NCBI GenBank assembly: GCA_002698785.1
Contig: PAAG01000014.1
Location: forward strand, 224,745-288,744
Length of the DNA: 64,000 bases
Direction: 5' to 3'
Origin: Verrucomicrobiales bacterium
GTDB taxonomy: Bacteria > Verrucomicrobiota > Verrucomicrobiia > Verrucomicrobiales > DEV007
Shown here: positions 15,671-24,695 of the stretch, piece after piece
Position numbering within the stretch: position 1 is the stretch's first letter
Layout: every line of letters begins with the position of its first letter
Notes under the pieces: generated by a model
The model's input: only the letters and a program-made list of their open reading frames with translations
What the model was told of the DNA's origin: nothing
Databases searched by the model: none
Made by a program: the position numbers and the translations under genes

Positions 15671-18499
15671 CTATCGTAAAAATCGAAAATCGACCGACGC
15701 GAAAAGGGCTCGCTGCAGCGCCGACCAAGCTTCGGCATCATCGCTCTCTGCTGTATCTCCCGACTCGCGGAGAAATCGAAGAGCTAGATCTACCTCTTTG
15801 GCTTTTGGAGTACGCCCCAAGGTCTTTCGGAAGGCGACCACCACGCGCTCTCTGTCGGAATCCAAGGATTCCTGCAACAACTCACTCGCCGCTTCTGAGG
15901 CGCGTCGATGCACAAAGTCACTGTTCGTCAGGTACAGCGCCTGCGTCGGAATGGTGCTACGAGCGCGCCTCCCCATGGAGAAGTTCGGGTTGGCGAAATC
16001 GAAAACGTTGAACATCTCGTGCCCCGAGTTCCGAAACACTGGCACATAGATGCTGCGCTTCATTGTCGTGAACTCGTATCCAAACTCACTCTTGAAATCA
16101 CCCGGTAAAGAAGCTCCGCCTCTCCTCGTATCCAACGTTCCCGAAAGGCGCAGCATGGCATCCCGCATGGACTCCGCATCGAGAAGTCGGAGGTGACCCT
16201 TCCAATACAATTTGTTTTCCGGATCTACCTGGAGAGCTTTGCTGTTTTCGAATTCACTGGATCGCGAATAGACATCCGACAACATGATCTCTCTAACAAG
16301 AGCCCTCGTCGACCACTCCGAATCGATCAATCGCTGTGCAAGGAAATCGAGCAACTCAGGATGAGTAGGGGCTTCTCCCGTCACTCCGAAGTTGTCTGCG
16401 GTGCGCACGAGCCCCTCTCCCATCAACTTCAACCAGATCCGGTTTGCAAGCACTCTAGCCGTCAGCGGATTGTTTGAATCCGTCAACCACTGGGCCAATT
16501 CCAGACGACCACTTGCGTCGGCTGGTATCTCGGGTTTCTGCCAACTGGCTACCTCGAGAAATCCACGCGGAACCGCTTCCCCTCGATTTCCCTCTACCCC
16601 TCGAATCCGCAACTCGGTGTCACCAATTGCTTCCATCCCTCTATCGACTACGCTCATCGCTGTAGGTATGTCAGGCTTTCCAGACTTCAGCTTCTTGAGA
16701 CGCTTTTCCGCATCAGCGAGAGAATTTTCTAAAGCAGCAATCTGTCGCGATACGCCATCTTCTTCACGATCCTCGAAATTCTCGGGAAGCCACTGGATTG
16801 CATCGACGATGATATGGCCGTTCTCCTCACTTCGATTACTGATCGTGACCTGGGGGGAAGCCCCGGTAGGAATCTCGAACACCCCAACCGTCTGAAACAG
16901 GTCATCATGCTCTGGATCGAGCTTCTGATTAATGGTCGAAACGTGAACTTCCTCTCCGATACGAACTTCAATCGGCGTCTTGGTATTCCGACTGGGTCCG
17001 GAAGAATAGGACACACGCAGTTCATATCGCCCTGGCCTTTCGACCTTGGCGCGAAAAATCACAGCCTTCTGGGACCGATGCTCGTTCCGGTCGTGAATAT
17101 ATCCAGCACCAATCCATCGCCCCGAGTGCGTTGATTCCTGCCACTCCCCGATCTTTTCAGCCTCTGTGTCATCAACCACAATCCCGGGTAGCGACATAGC
17201 CGGCACGCTTTTCATTCGGCCTCCGGTGCCTCTTCCCATCTCTGCGAGCGCATCTTTGTAGGTTTTGATTTCTTTCTCCAGCTCACTGGATTCCCTCTCA
17301 TACTCCGCGATCGCCAGTTGCGCCTCTCGCGTGGGAGGAATCGGTTCCGTATGCCACTTCGACACATTGGCATGAGTCACAAAATCGGTGCTTTTGAAGA
17401 TTCCGGCGAGCGCATAATAATCCTTCGTCGGGATCGGATCGAATTTGTGATCGTGGCAGCGAGCACATCCAATCGTCTGCCCGAGAAACGCTCGACCGAT
17501 AGTATCGAGCTGCTCATCGACGATCTCCATTTCGAGCTCGTCTTTGTTTTGGTTCTCGTAGTTGTGTGGCCCCAGCACAAGAAAACCGGTCGCGATGAGA
17601 TTCTCCTGACGCTGCTTCAAGTCACGATACGGCAAAAGGTCACCGGCGATTTGTAAGCGGATGAGTTCATCCAGGGGACGATCTTGCGAAAACGAATCGA
17701 TCACAAAATCTCGGAATCGCCACGCCTCACGAAATGCCATCGCCCGACCTCCACCGCTTGTATCGGCGTAGCGAGCCAGATCCAGCCAGTGCCGACCCCA
17801 GCGTTCGCCGAACTCGGCGGTCGCCATCCACCGGTCAATCAACTCGGTCCACTTTTCCCGAGAGGGATCAGAGAGAAACTCCTCCTGCTCTTCAACCGTC
17901 GGAATGAACCCGGTCAGGTCGACTCTCGCTCGACGCAATCTCTGTTCCGGCGTGGCCGCAGGAGCGGCATCGAGTCCTACCTCCACCAGTTTTGCATCAA
18001 TAAAATCGTCGATCGAATTCTTCTTTCCGAATTCCACCTGCCGTTCACGAAAAGACCAGAACTCCTTTCCCTCTTCAATACTGAGCCCACCTTCGTTCAA
18101 CTCTTCTGACGGCTCATTCCTCGGATCGGGAAGCCCCCTACGAACCCACTCTTCAAAATCGGCGATCACAGACTCAGGCATTTTTCCTTCCGGAGGCATC
18201 TCCAGATCGGGATCTGCATACCGAATCGTCTCAATCAGAAGACTTCCGTCGAGATCTCCGGGAATAGCCGCCGGGCCAGAATCTCCACCGACTTGCCATC
18301 CGGCTCGACGATCAAGCCACAACCCACCTTTCCTTTTGTCCGCCTCTTCGGAGTGGCACTCGTAGCAATGCTCAATGAGTGCAGGACGAATCTTCGATTC
18401 AAAAAAGTGCAGGTCGCCCTCCGAAATAGAGCCCGCCACGGCAGCATTCATGCTGCAGAAAAGCGCGATCACAATAATTGTGGCGAAGCGGGAAAACAT
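15671..18499 (-). CDS. PSCyt1/DUF1549/DUF1553 secreted haem-domain protein
   Basis: 942 aa with a signal peptide from the ATG at 18499. Order of parts: PSCyt1 (Planctomycete cytochrome C) domain with CYECH near residue 45 and a MPPEGK motif near 100; DUF1549 at about 155-370, with CARCHDHKFDPIPTKDYYAL; a middle region of about 440-575 resembling a golvesin/xanthan-lyase-type beta domain (VERPGRYELRVSYSSG.....V.I); a short coiled coil; then DUF1553 at about 650-930 (NNPLTARVLANRIW, FGVTGEAPTHPELLDFLA). Two CXXCH motifs could bind haem c. It forms a pair with the downstream DUF1501 gene, a widespread PVC-group module whose reaction is not established, often proposed to concern polysaccharide breakdown. 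Confidence 0.93.
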   Translation of the reverse strand: MFSRFATIIVIALFCSMNAAVAGSISEGDLHFFESKIRPALIEHCYECHSEEADKRKGGLWLDRRAGWQVGGDSGPAAIPGDLDGSLLIETIRYADPDLEMPPEGKMPESVIADFEEWVRRGLPDPRNEPSEELNEGGLSIEEGKEFWSFRERQVEFGKKNSIDDFIDAKLVEVGLDAAPAATPEQRLRRARVDLTGFIPTVEEQEEFLSDPSREKWTELIDRWMATAEFGERWGRHWLDLARYADTSGGGRAMAFREAWRFRDFVIDSFSQDRPLDELIRLQIAGDLLPYRDLKQRQENLIATGFLVLGPHNYENQNKDELEMEIVDEQLDTIGRAFLGQTIGCARCHDHKFDPIPTKDYYALAGIFKSTDFVTHANVSKWHTEPIPPTREAQLAIAEYERESSELEKEIKTYKDALAEMGRGTGGRMKSVPAMSLPGIVVDDTEAEKIGEWQESTHSGRWIGAGYIHDRNEHRSQKAVIFRAKVERPGRYELRVSYSSGPSRNTKTPIEVRIGEEVHVSTINQKLDPEHDDLFQTVGVFEIPTGASPQVTISNRSEENGHIIVDAIQWLPENFEDREEDGVSRQIAALENSLADAEKRLKKLKSGKPDIPTAMSVVDRGMEAIGDTELRIRGVEGNRGEAVPRGFLEVASWQKPEIPADASGRLELAQWLTDSNNPLTARVLANRIWLKLMGEGLVRTADNFGVTGEAPTHPELLDFLAQRLIDSEWSTRALVREIMLSDVYSRSSEFENSKALQVDPENKLYWKGHLRLLDAESMRDAMLRLSGTLDTRRGGASLPGDFKSEFGYEFTTMKRSIYVPVFRNSGHEMFNVFDFANPNFSMGRRARSTIPTQALYLTNSDFVHRRASEAASELLQESLDSDRERVVVAFRKTLGRTPKAKEVDLALRFLRESGDTAESDDAEAWSALQRALFASVDFRFLR

Positions 18500-18579
18500 C
18501 AGGATCGTTTATACCGAACGAGTTCGGAATAGAGAATCCCGCCATCACGCGCCTTTTTGCGTGTCCAATGTTCTTGCCC

Positions 18580-18600
18580 GCCGATTCAGGGAGAATCGGC
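18580..18600 (-). terminator. Hairpin after the transglutaminase genes
   Basis: A perfect 8-bp stem (GCCGATTC/GAATCGGC) with a 5-nt loop, 5 nt beyond the stop codon of the downstream transglutaminase-like gene. There is no U-tract on the minus strand, so it may be a processing or stabilising hairpin rather than a full intrinsic terminator. Confidence 0.4.
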
Positions 18601-18605
18601 AACAA

Positions 18606-19499
18606 CTAAGAGATCCTTTGCGACTGGATATTTACCTCCATCGGGAGCGCCGTATTTCCCAGTCCTTCAAAGCTTCCGGATATGGGCATCACTCCACGCG
18701 GATGATGACTCACAGCAACCGCCACGTGCCCCTCCCCGACAGGCTTCCCAATGGAAGGATCAAAGCCTACCCAGCCTCGATCCGGAAGATACGCCTCCAT
18801 CCACGCATGGGTTGATCCTTTTCCAACCTTCGAATTCTGGCTTTCGAGATAGCCGCTGACAAAACGAGTCGCGAACCCGATGCACCTCCCTGCCTCCATC
18901 ATCAACACTGCCGTGTCTCGGCAGGATCCAGTCTCTTTCTGCAGCGTTTCCGTTGGTGATTGCACTCCAGACACCTCTCTTCGCTGATACCCTACCCGTT
19001 CATTGATCGCTGCTGCGATTCGCTCAAAGATCGGTGCTCGTGTCCCAGTCGAAGGGAGGACATTCAGCCCTCGCACCCACTTCCTTACTGCTTCCACCTC
19101 TGGCGGATAAACTGACCTCCGATAGAGATGCGACGCAGATTCCTCAATACCCGGATAATAGGCGGGATATTCTTCCCCTTGCAACGCCTCGTCTTCTTCA
19201 GCCCAATCCGGCACGGGGTACTTGCAGATCGTGAACTCACTACGAATCGCCAAGGTATCAGCCATATCAAGCAGCTCAGCACGAGCCAGGATATTGCTGT
19301 AAATGTCCTGATACCAATGTAGCCGTGCATCAGGCGATACGGACACATCCAACTTTTCAACCCTCTCGAAATGACTTTCCCGCGGACGAAGCACAAGTCG
19401 GTGGGGACCGAAACGAACCGGTCCAGAATATCGGTAAATCGTTTCGTGGATAAAGTGCAGGCGTACAACGCTCTCGTGAGCTGTATCGACAACTTCCAT
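18606..19499 (-). CDS. Transglutaminase-like protein with N-terminal transglutaminase_N region
   Basis: 297 aa from the ATG at 19499. The N-terminal half matches the bacterial transglutaminase-like N region (HETIYRYSGPVRFGPHRLVLRPRE). The C-terminal half has the Cys-His-Asp triad context: GSCRDTAVLMMEAGR (catalytic Cys), THAWMEAYL (His) and WVGFDPS (Asp). These cytoplasmic papain-fold proteins usually sit with ATP-grasp and alpha-E genes; here neither is present, and the only partner is a second transglutaminase gene just upstream (32 nt). Likely a peptidase or amide-forming enzyme; substrate unknown. Confidence 0.88.
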   Translation of the reverse strand: MEVVDTAHESVVRLHFIHETIYRYSGPVRFGPHRLVLRPRESHFERVEKLDVSVSPDARLHWYQDIYSNILARAELLDMADTLAIRSEFTICKYPVPDWAEEDEALQGEEYPAYYPGIEESASHLYRRSVYPPEVEAVRKWVRGLNVLPSTGTRAPIFERIAAAINERVGYQRREVSGVQSPTETLQKETGSCRDTAVLMMEAGRCIGFATRFVSGYLESQNSKVGKGSTHAWMEAYLPDRGWVGFDPSIGKPVGEGHVAVAVSHHPRGVMPISGSFEGLGNTALPMEVNIQSQRIS

Positions 19500-19531
19500 G
19501 TTCAGAGTTGGGAAAATAATGACATTGTCCC

Positions 19532-20392
19532 CTAGATAAGGAACAACGCTTCTTCCCTCTCACGCAAGTCTTGTCTGAAAACGGGGGCAAACTCCTCTGA
19601 CTCATGCTCCGAAAGCCCCACGGAAACATTAAGTCCCTGACCGCAGACATTGCCATACAAGGTGGCCACAGCTGCATCACTCGCGTCTCGACCGACCGCA
19701 ATGCGGATCATTCCATTCAATGGGCCAAGGTGAGTCCCATCGAAAAGGAACCATGTGCCGTCGATGTAAACCTCGAACACCGCGTGAAAATCCTGCCACT
19801 GTAATTGATTGGAATAGACCGTGACATAGCGAGCAGGAATCGTCAGAGCTCTGCAAAATGCAATCCCCAAGTGGGCAAAATCACGGCAGACTCCGCTTCT
19901 CGATTCAAAGGTATCCAGTGCCCAGGACTGCTCATTGGAAGAACCGCTGTTGTAACTGATGTGCTCATAGAGCCAGTCCTCAATCGCCATCGCTTGTGCA
20001 AGATGTCCCTCGATATGTCCGAAGAGATCACTCGCCACAGCCCTCATTCGGTCCGCAGGTGCATAGCGGCTGGGAAAGAGATACGGAATCACCTCAGGAT
20101 CGAGTGTGCTTACGCCACACGTCTCAATCTGTTGAATCGGAACTGTTTGCACCGTACTCCTTACCAGCGAAGAATAGTGAATCGCCAATTCACCCGGCTC
20201 CTCGACCTCATATTTGGTAAAGCGGTTTTCAGCGAAACCAACATTCATATCCTGCCGCTCGACCTCACGGCTTTCCGATAATTCCTCCTCAGATACATGC
20301 TGACCTGCGGTTCGGATGCAGGCCATGGAACACAGGATCGTGGAAGGTCCGTTGACTTGATAGAAGAGAGAGCTTTTTACAGAGAATTGCAT
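19532..20392 (-). CDS. Transglutaminase-like protein
   Basis: 286 aa from the ATG at 20392. It has the second common bacterial transglutaminase type: PSRYAPADRM, AIEDWLYEHISYNSGSSN, SGVCRDFAHLGIAFCRAL (catalytic Cys), FHAVFEVYIDGTW (His) and LFDGTH (Asp). The N-terminal 60 residues are a variable beta region. First gene of a two-gene operon with the transglutaminase-like gene downstream. A perfect 26-bp palindrome lies about 60 bp upstream. The substrate is not evident. Confidence 0.88.
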   Translation of the reverse strand: MQFSVKSSLFYQVNGPSTILCSMACIRTAGQHVSEEELSESREVERQDMNVGFAENRFTKYEVEEPGELAIHYSSLVRSTVQTVPIQQIETCGVSTLDPEVIPYLFPSRYAPADRMRAVASDLFGHIEGHLAQAMAIEDWLYEHISYNSGSSNEQSWALDTFESRSGVCRDFAHLGIAFCRALTIPARYVTVYSNQLQWQDFHAVFEVYIDGTWFLFDGTHLGPLNGMIRIAVGRDASDAAVATLYGNVCGQGLNVSVGLSEHESEEFAPVFRQDLREREEALFLI

Positions 20393-20450
20393 TCAGAGAA
20401 TTGGTTGTCGCAACTATAGCTCTCCCCGTGCCAATGCACCTGAAATTGGT

Positions 20451-20476
20451 GTCACTTGGAGATATCTCCAAGTGAC
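20451..20476. repeat. Perfect 26-bp palindrome
   Basis: Each half is 13 bp (GTCACTTGGAGAT and its exact complement), with no spacer. It lies between the accA stop codon and the transglutaminase gene start, both read on the minus strand. No T-run follows on either strand, so it is a better candidate for a dimeric operator or cruciform than for an intrinsic terminator. Confidence 0.6.
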
Positions 20477-20535
20477 TCGCCACGGTAAAGGCTGGTCACG
20501 GCAGTCGCACCCAGCCAGGAAAAGAGAACAGCAGC

Positions 20536-21519
20536 TTACGCGCTTCGGCGTCCACCACGGTCTTTTACATCACCGAACTTCCGGAACTTCTCATATCGAT
20601 TGTCGAGAAGATCGGTTTCAGGGAACGCATCCAACTCGTTGAGGTGCTTGATCAAAGCAGCCTTGAGATTCAGAGCAGAACCGAGGTGATCGTGATGGGC
20701 TCCACCCATAGGCTCGGGAATCACTTCATCAACGATATTGAGGTCAAGAAGATCGTTCGCGCTCAGCTTGAGAGCCTGTGCAGCCTCAGTTGCATACTTG
20801 CGGTCTTTCCAGAGAATAGCCGCACAACCTTCCGGACTGATCACAGAATAGTAAGCGTTCTCCATCATCAGAACACGATCGGCAATACCAATACCAAGCG
20901 CTCCACCCGATCCGCCTTCACCAATCACAACGGCAACGATAGGAACCGTAAGACGCATCATCTCGCGCAGGTTGAAAGCGATTGCCTCGGCAATGTTGCG
21001 CTCTTCCGCTCCGATACCTGGATACGCTCCGGGAGTGTCGATCAAAGTGACGATAGGAAGCCTGAATTTTTCCGCCATACGCATTAGGCGCAAAGCCTTG
21101 CGGTAGCCCTCAGGGTGAGCACTACCGAAATTACGTCGTAGGTTCTCCTTCGTGTCCCGGCCCTTCTGGTGTCCGATCACAACCACCCGGCGGCCTTCGA
21201 GATAGGCAAATCCGGCCGGCATAGCCTCATCATCACCAATGTGGCGATCGCCATGAAGCTCCAGGAAGTCATCAAAAGAATGCTCCACATAGTCGAGCAT
21301 GAAAGGACGCTGGACGTGGCGAGCGATCTGAACCCGCTGCCAGGGAGAAAGATTCCGATAAATGTCGGTCTTGGTTTTCGTGAGTTTATCCTCAATCCGC
21401 TTCATCTCACTCGACATATCGATGTCACTGTCAGACGCGCGGTCCCGAAGCTCAGCAAGCTGACGCTCAAGGTTTACAATTGGTTTTTCGAACTCAAGAG
21501 GTTCTGCAATCAGGCTCAT
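20536..21519 (-). CDS. accA: Acetyl-CoA carboxylase carboxyltransferase subunit alpha
   Basis: Transfers the carboxyl group from biotin to acetyl-CoA, the first step of fatty acid synthesis, together with AccD. Family signatures: GHQKGRDTKENLRRNFG, HPEGYRKALRLMRMAEKF, LIDTPGAYPGIGAEERNIAEAIA, GEGGSGGALGIGIADRVLM and SVISPEGCAAILWKD. 327 aa is normal. The ATG at 21519 has no clear Shine-Dalgarno sequence. It lies downstream of a LysM protein gene on the same strand (30 nt). accD is not in the window; acpP is two genes upstream. Confidence 0.97.
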   Translation of the reverse strand: MSLIAEPLEFEKPIVNLERQLAELRDRASDSDIDMSSEMKRIEDKLTKTKTDIYRNLSPWQRVQIARHVQRPFMLDYVEHSFDDFLELHGDRHIGDDEAMPAGFAYLEGRRVVVIGHQKGRDTKENLRRNFGSAHPEGYRKALRLMRMAEKFRLPIVTLIDTPGAYPGIGAEERNIAEAIAFNLREMMRLTVPIVAVVIGEGGSGGALGIGIADRVLMMENAYYSVISPEGCAAILWKDRKYATEAAQALKLSANDLLDLNIVDEVIPEPMGGAHHDHLGSALNLKAALIKHLNELDAFPETDLLDNRYEKFRKFGDVKDRGGRRSA

Positions 21520-21549
21520 ATCTCACGGAGGTGGGTTAGAGTTTCAGGT

Positions 21550-22398
21550 TTAATTCACCAAGTTAACATTGGCCCCGACTCGAAGGATCGTAAATAACTC
21601 TTCCATATCGGCTTTTGCAAGCATCACTCCAAACGGTTTCGATCCACCGTCGTCGGAATCCTTCACTTGCTGGCGAATGAAAAGTCCAATCTTTCCCGTC
21701 CTGACCCATTTACTGCAATTCAGATAATTTTCATCTGTAAAATTCACAGGCCGATCCACATACCACGCGACCTTCTCACTCACCGTCGTCGCGACCGGAG
21801 CTCGCATGTCCGGGGGCAGATGTTTGTCTACGATCTCGTATTCTTTGAAAAACGTCTCCTCATCCAACACCGTCACAGTGCCCTTGTCGAGACTGATCTC
21901 CACGTTGAATTTTAGAGGAAAAACTGTCAGAACTTCATCAGGATAAATGAATTCCGTAGTTTTCCCATTGGTCCGCATGATGTAGTCGATCGTGGTCTCA
22001 TTTCGACGCGCAATCGTTACCAGAGCCTCTCCCCGTTTGACCGTGTGCTCCCCCTTCCCTTTGAGCGGGATCTTGGAAATCAGCAAATCCAAGTTCACCT
22101 CGCCGACGATCCGCTTTGCTTCGTCATAAGTCTTTGATTCGGGGAAATACTGCATCAAATAAAGGAGCCTGTCCCGGGCCGACAGCAATTCGCCGTCCTG
22201 TAGCAGCTTGATCGCCGCATCAAAGTGACGTTTCCCGAGATCTGGCTTCTCCAGAGTCTGCTGACCCTTTCCCGAAATATGGCGGGTCACGGCGATGTCT
22301 GGCTGCATTACCTTCTTCCAATAGAACCACGCTCCGGCTGCTCCCGCAGCACAGATTACCAAGGCAATGAAGGCCAGAAAAAATTTGAACCGAGCCAT
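21550..22398 (-). CDS. Membrane-anchored LysM protein with degenerate L,D-transpeptidase-like domain
   Basis: The open frame reaches 22518, but that part overlaps the upstream gene. The ATG at 22398 starts a clean N-in membrane anchor (residues 4-25), giving 282 aa. A helical region at about 45-105 resembles a TPR-like segment. A LysM domain at about 117-161 (HTVKRGEALVTIARRNETT) should bind peptidoglycan. Residues 162-282 follow the strand order of a YkuD L,D-transpeptidase (VEISLDKGTVTVLDEE..., ending DMEELFTILRVGANVNLV). The usual SHGC catalytic segment is replaced by SKPFGVMLAKADMEEL, so no catalytic Cys is present. Probably a cell-wall binding protein rather than an active enzyme. The domain assignment is my inference from pattern. 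Confidence 0.75.
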   Translation of the reverse strand: MARFKFFLAFIALVICAAGAAGAWFYWKKVMQPDIAVTRHISGKGQQTLEKPDLGKRHFDAAIKLLQDGELLSARDRLLYLMQYFPESKTYDEAKRIVGEVNLDLLISKIPLKGKGEHTVKRGEALVTIARRNETTIDYIMRTNGKTTEFIYPDEVLTVFPLKFNVEISLDKGTVTVLDEETFFKEYEIVDKHLPPDMRAPVATTVSEKVAWYVDRPVNFTDENYLNCSKWVRTGKIGLFIRQQVKDSDDGGSKPFGVMLAKADMEELFTILRVGANVNLVN

Positions 22399-22424
22399 GT
22401 GATCCAGAAACGCTGGAAGGTATC

Positions 22425-22952
22425 TTACAACATACCGCGTCGTTTGAAATCGAACGCATTTACGTTCACCGAGCGCCCAACCATCTCGATCGTGAAACGA
22501 AGCAGGGAGATCTCCCATGTATCGTCGACACCGAGAATCAGGGCTCGCGAGGGGTTTCCACTGATGCGAATATCGTCTAGAATACGATCTCGGACGGCCT
22601 CAACCGACTCGTGAACCACACTCTCAGTGAAATTCCGCTTCGCGAAATTGAAGCCGTATTTAAAGAAATTCATGTTCCCATTCTGACGGAACCATTCTGA
22701 GAACATCTCTGCCTGCTCCCCAAATCCCTCAAACATGAGGTCATCATATCCCTCCGGGCGCAGGATCTTGGGCCGCTCCGCCTCCATTCTCCCCTCCCTT
22801 ACACGGACTTTACCCACCTCATCCATGGGCTCGGTAAGCAACTGAAACTCAAAATTCGTGGTGCCAAACGTATCGATTAAGCGATCCGGCTCGTGCGCCA
22901 CGACAGTTGTTTCCATCGCATAGGAAATGTCGTCGAAAGAAAGTTCAGACAT
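22425..22952 (-). CDS. Conserved-looking hypothetical protein, 175 aa
   Basis: Soluble protein from the ATG at 22952, without signal or membrane segments. No motif is recognised. Features include an acidic N-terminus, a YDDLMFEGFGEQAEMFSEWF helix and a C-terminal beta-rich part (RALILGVDDTWEISLLRFTIE). It ends 26 nt before the LysM/YkuD-like gene on the same strand, so the two are probably co-expressed and may share a cell-envelope job. Confidence 0.7.
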   Translation of the reverse strand: MSELSFDDISYAMETTVVAHEPDRLIDTFGTTNFEFQLLTEPMDEVGKVRVREGRMEAERPKILRPEGYDDLMFEGFGEQAEMFSEWFRQNGNMNFFKYGFNFAKRNFTESVVHESVEAVRDRILDDIRISGNPSRALILGVDDTWEISLLRFTIEMVGRSVNVNAFDFKRRGML

Positions 22953-23037
22953 GGGAAATTTTTAGAATCTACGAGTGAATCAATCGAAAATCCACCGGTT
23001 TCCAATAATGCCGGCCTCCAATGCTCGGGACCAGAAT

Positions 23038-23070
23038 ACAAAAAATGCGCCTCGTTTCCGAAGGCGCATT
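23038..23070 (-). terminator. Intrinsic terminator after acpP
   Basis: On the minus strand, a 9-bp stem (AATGCGCCT/AGGCGCATT, at 23044-23052 and 23062-23070) with a 9-nt loop runs into six T residues. It lies 30 nt after the acpP stop codon. Classic rho-independent form. Confidence 0.9.
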
Positions 23071-23100
23071 CTCAAATTCAGCTGTGCTCTTACAGCTACC

Positions 23101-23343
23101 TTACTTGGACTGCTCGTCTACGTAAGCGATCACTTCACCAACGCTGGTAAGCTTCTCAGCTTCTTCGTCAGGAACAGTGATGTCGAACTCTTCTTCAAAG
23201 GCCATTACAAGCTCAACAGTGTCGAGAGAATCCGCACCAAGATCTTCGATGAACTTAGCCTCAGGCTTCACTTGGTCTTCACTTACACCAAGTTGTTCAA
23301 CGATGATGTTCTTTACCTTTTCTTCGATAGATGCGTCGGCCAT
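23101..23343 (-). CDS. acpP: Acyl carrier protein
   Basis: 80-aa acidic four-helix carrier for fatty acid synthesis. [18 protein letters not shown] holds the serine that receives 4'-phosphopantetheine. The frame continues upstream to 23532 but without ACP character; the ATG at 23343 ([14 protein letters not shown]) gives the standard length. It is transcribed alone, ends in a strong terminator, and is divergent from thiH. Confidence 0.97.
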   Translation of the reverse strand: MADASIEEKVKNIIVEQLGVSEDQVKPEAKFIEDLGADSLDTVELVMAFEEEFDITVPDEEAEKLTSVGEVIAYVDEQSK

Positions 23344-23386
23344 TTGCAGGAGAATAATATTTAAGTTCTCGCAGTTATTACCGGTG

Positions 23387-23413
23387 GTTGCCGGATTTGG
23401 CAACGGTTTTTTT
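23387..23413 (+). terminator. Terminator-like hairpin upstream of thiH
   Basis: A 6-bp stem (GTTGCC/GGCAAC) with a 6-nt loop is followed by GG and seven T residues on the plus strand, about 100 nt before the likely thiH start. It could be a leader attenuator of thiHS or a fortuitous structure in the acpP promoter region. I see no TPP riboswitch consensus next to it. Confidence 0.4.
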
Positions 23414-23516
23414 GGACCTTCTTTCGTTATCCTCCGCAACCAACACAGGCTCCCGCATGAAATTGATGCAGAACGGGGTTTGCCGACCCGATGGGGAAAG
23501 CTATGGTTTAGACAGA

Positions 23517-24695
23517 ATGTCATTTGTTCCACACTTGAACGATCTGGACAACGGAGGGCAACTCTCCCGGACTCTGGCGAAGTTCCAGCAACTCATCTCC
23601 CCGACCGATCAGGCCGGAATTGAGCGTCTGGCTTTGCAGTCTGTAGAGACCACACGGAAATATTTTGGGAAGACGATGCGACTTTTCGCACCGATCTACC
23701 TCTCGAACGAGTGCATTAACAATTGCTCCTATTGCGGATTCTCGCGCGATAACCCTATCCTGCGAACCACTCTCACCGTCGAGCAGGTAGTCCGTGAAGC
23801 TCGCTTCCTCACCGCTCAGGGATTCCGAAACATCCTCCTCGTCGCCGGAGAACACCCGAAATTCGTCTCCGAAGGCTACCTCGAAGAATGCCTGGAGGCC
23901 CTGCGCGACGAAGTCCCAACCCTCGCCATCGAGGTTGGCCCCATGGAAACGCCGGAATACGAACCCCTCGTCCGAGCTGGCTGCGAAGGCCTCGTCGTCT
24001 ACCAGGAGACCTACCACCGCGAAGCCTACTCCCGTTACCACACCGCAGGTCCTAAGAAAAAATTCGATTGGCGAGTCGATTGTCCCGAGAGAGGATACGA
24101 CGCCGGTTTCCGCCGAATCGGGATCGGAGCCCTCATGGGACTCGCCGACTGGCGCTACGATTGCCTACGCCTCGCCGCCCATCTCGAATACCTCTATCGG
24201 GTCTGTTGGAAATCGAGCTTCACCATCAGTCTTCCGCGCCTGCGCCCCGCCGCTGGCGGATTCCAGCCGGAATTCGAAATGAACGATGCTGCCTTCGTGC
24301 AGGCCATCTGCGCTTTCCGGATCTGCTTTCCTCAAGTCGGCATCGTCCTGAGCACCCGCGAACCCGAACCACTACGCAACGCCCTATTTCCTTTAGGAAT
24401 CACATCAATAAGTGCCGGTAGCCACACAGAGCCAGGCGGTTATACCGGTGAAGGAGTCGAAGATATCCACCTAACCGTTCGCGGCCGACGCGTAGAACTC
24501 GACGAACAAATTCCTGCAAAAGCAAAAACATCCACCAGCCGAGGGTGCGACACCTCAGCAACAGGACAATTCGACATCGCAGACGAGCGTACCCCCGAGG
24601 AAGTAGCAAAATACCTCGGTTCCATCGGCATGGAACCCGTCTGGAAAGACTGGGACACCAGCATTCTTACGCCCATTTCAGCGACCACAATATGA
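23517..24695 (+). CDS. thiH: 2-iminoacetate synthase, thiazole biosynthesis protein
   Basis: Radical SAM enzyme that cleaves tyrosine to dehydroglycine (2-iminoacetate) and p-cresol for the thiamine thiazole ring. The cluster motif CINNCSYC is at C66, C70 and C73 from the ATG at 23517. Family marks are [47 protein letters not shown] and the C-terminal EPVWKDWD. The frame opens earlier (23388), but homology begins at [10 protein letters not shown], giving 392 aa. Compared with the E. coli protein there is an insertion of about 35 residues between the PGGY motif and the C-terminal helix (nt about 24451-24570). Overlaps thiS by 4 nt (ATGA). Confidence 0.95.
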   Translation: MSFVPHLNDLDNGGQLSRTLAKFQQLISPTDQAGIERLALQSVETTRKYFGKTMRLFAPIYLSNECINNCSYCGFSRDNPILRTTLTVEQVVREARFLTAQGFRNILLVAGEHPKFVSEGYLEECLEALRDEVPTLAIEVGPMETPEYEPLVRAGCEGLVVYQETYHREAYSRYHTAGPKKKFDWRVDCPERGYDAGFRRIGIGALMGLADWRYDCLRLAAHLEYLYRVCWKSSFTISLPRLRPAAGGFQPEFEMNDAAFVQAICAFRICFPQVGIVLSTREPEPLRNALFPLGITSISAGSHTEPGGYTGEGVEDIHLTVRGRRVELDEQIPAKAKTSTSRGCDTSATGQFDIADERTPEEVAKYLGSIGMEPVWKDWDTSILTPISATTI

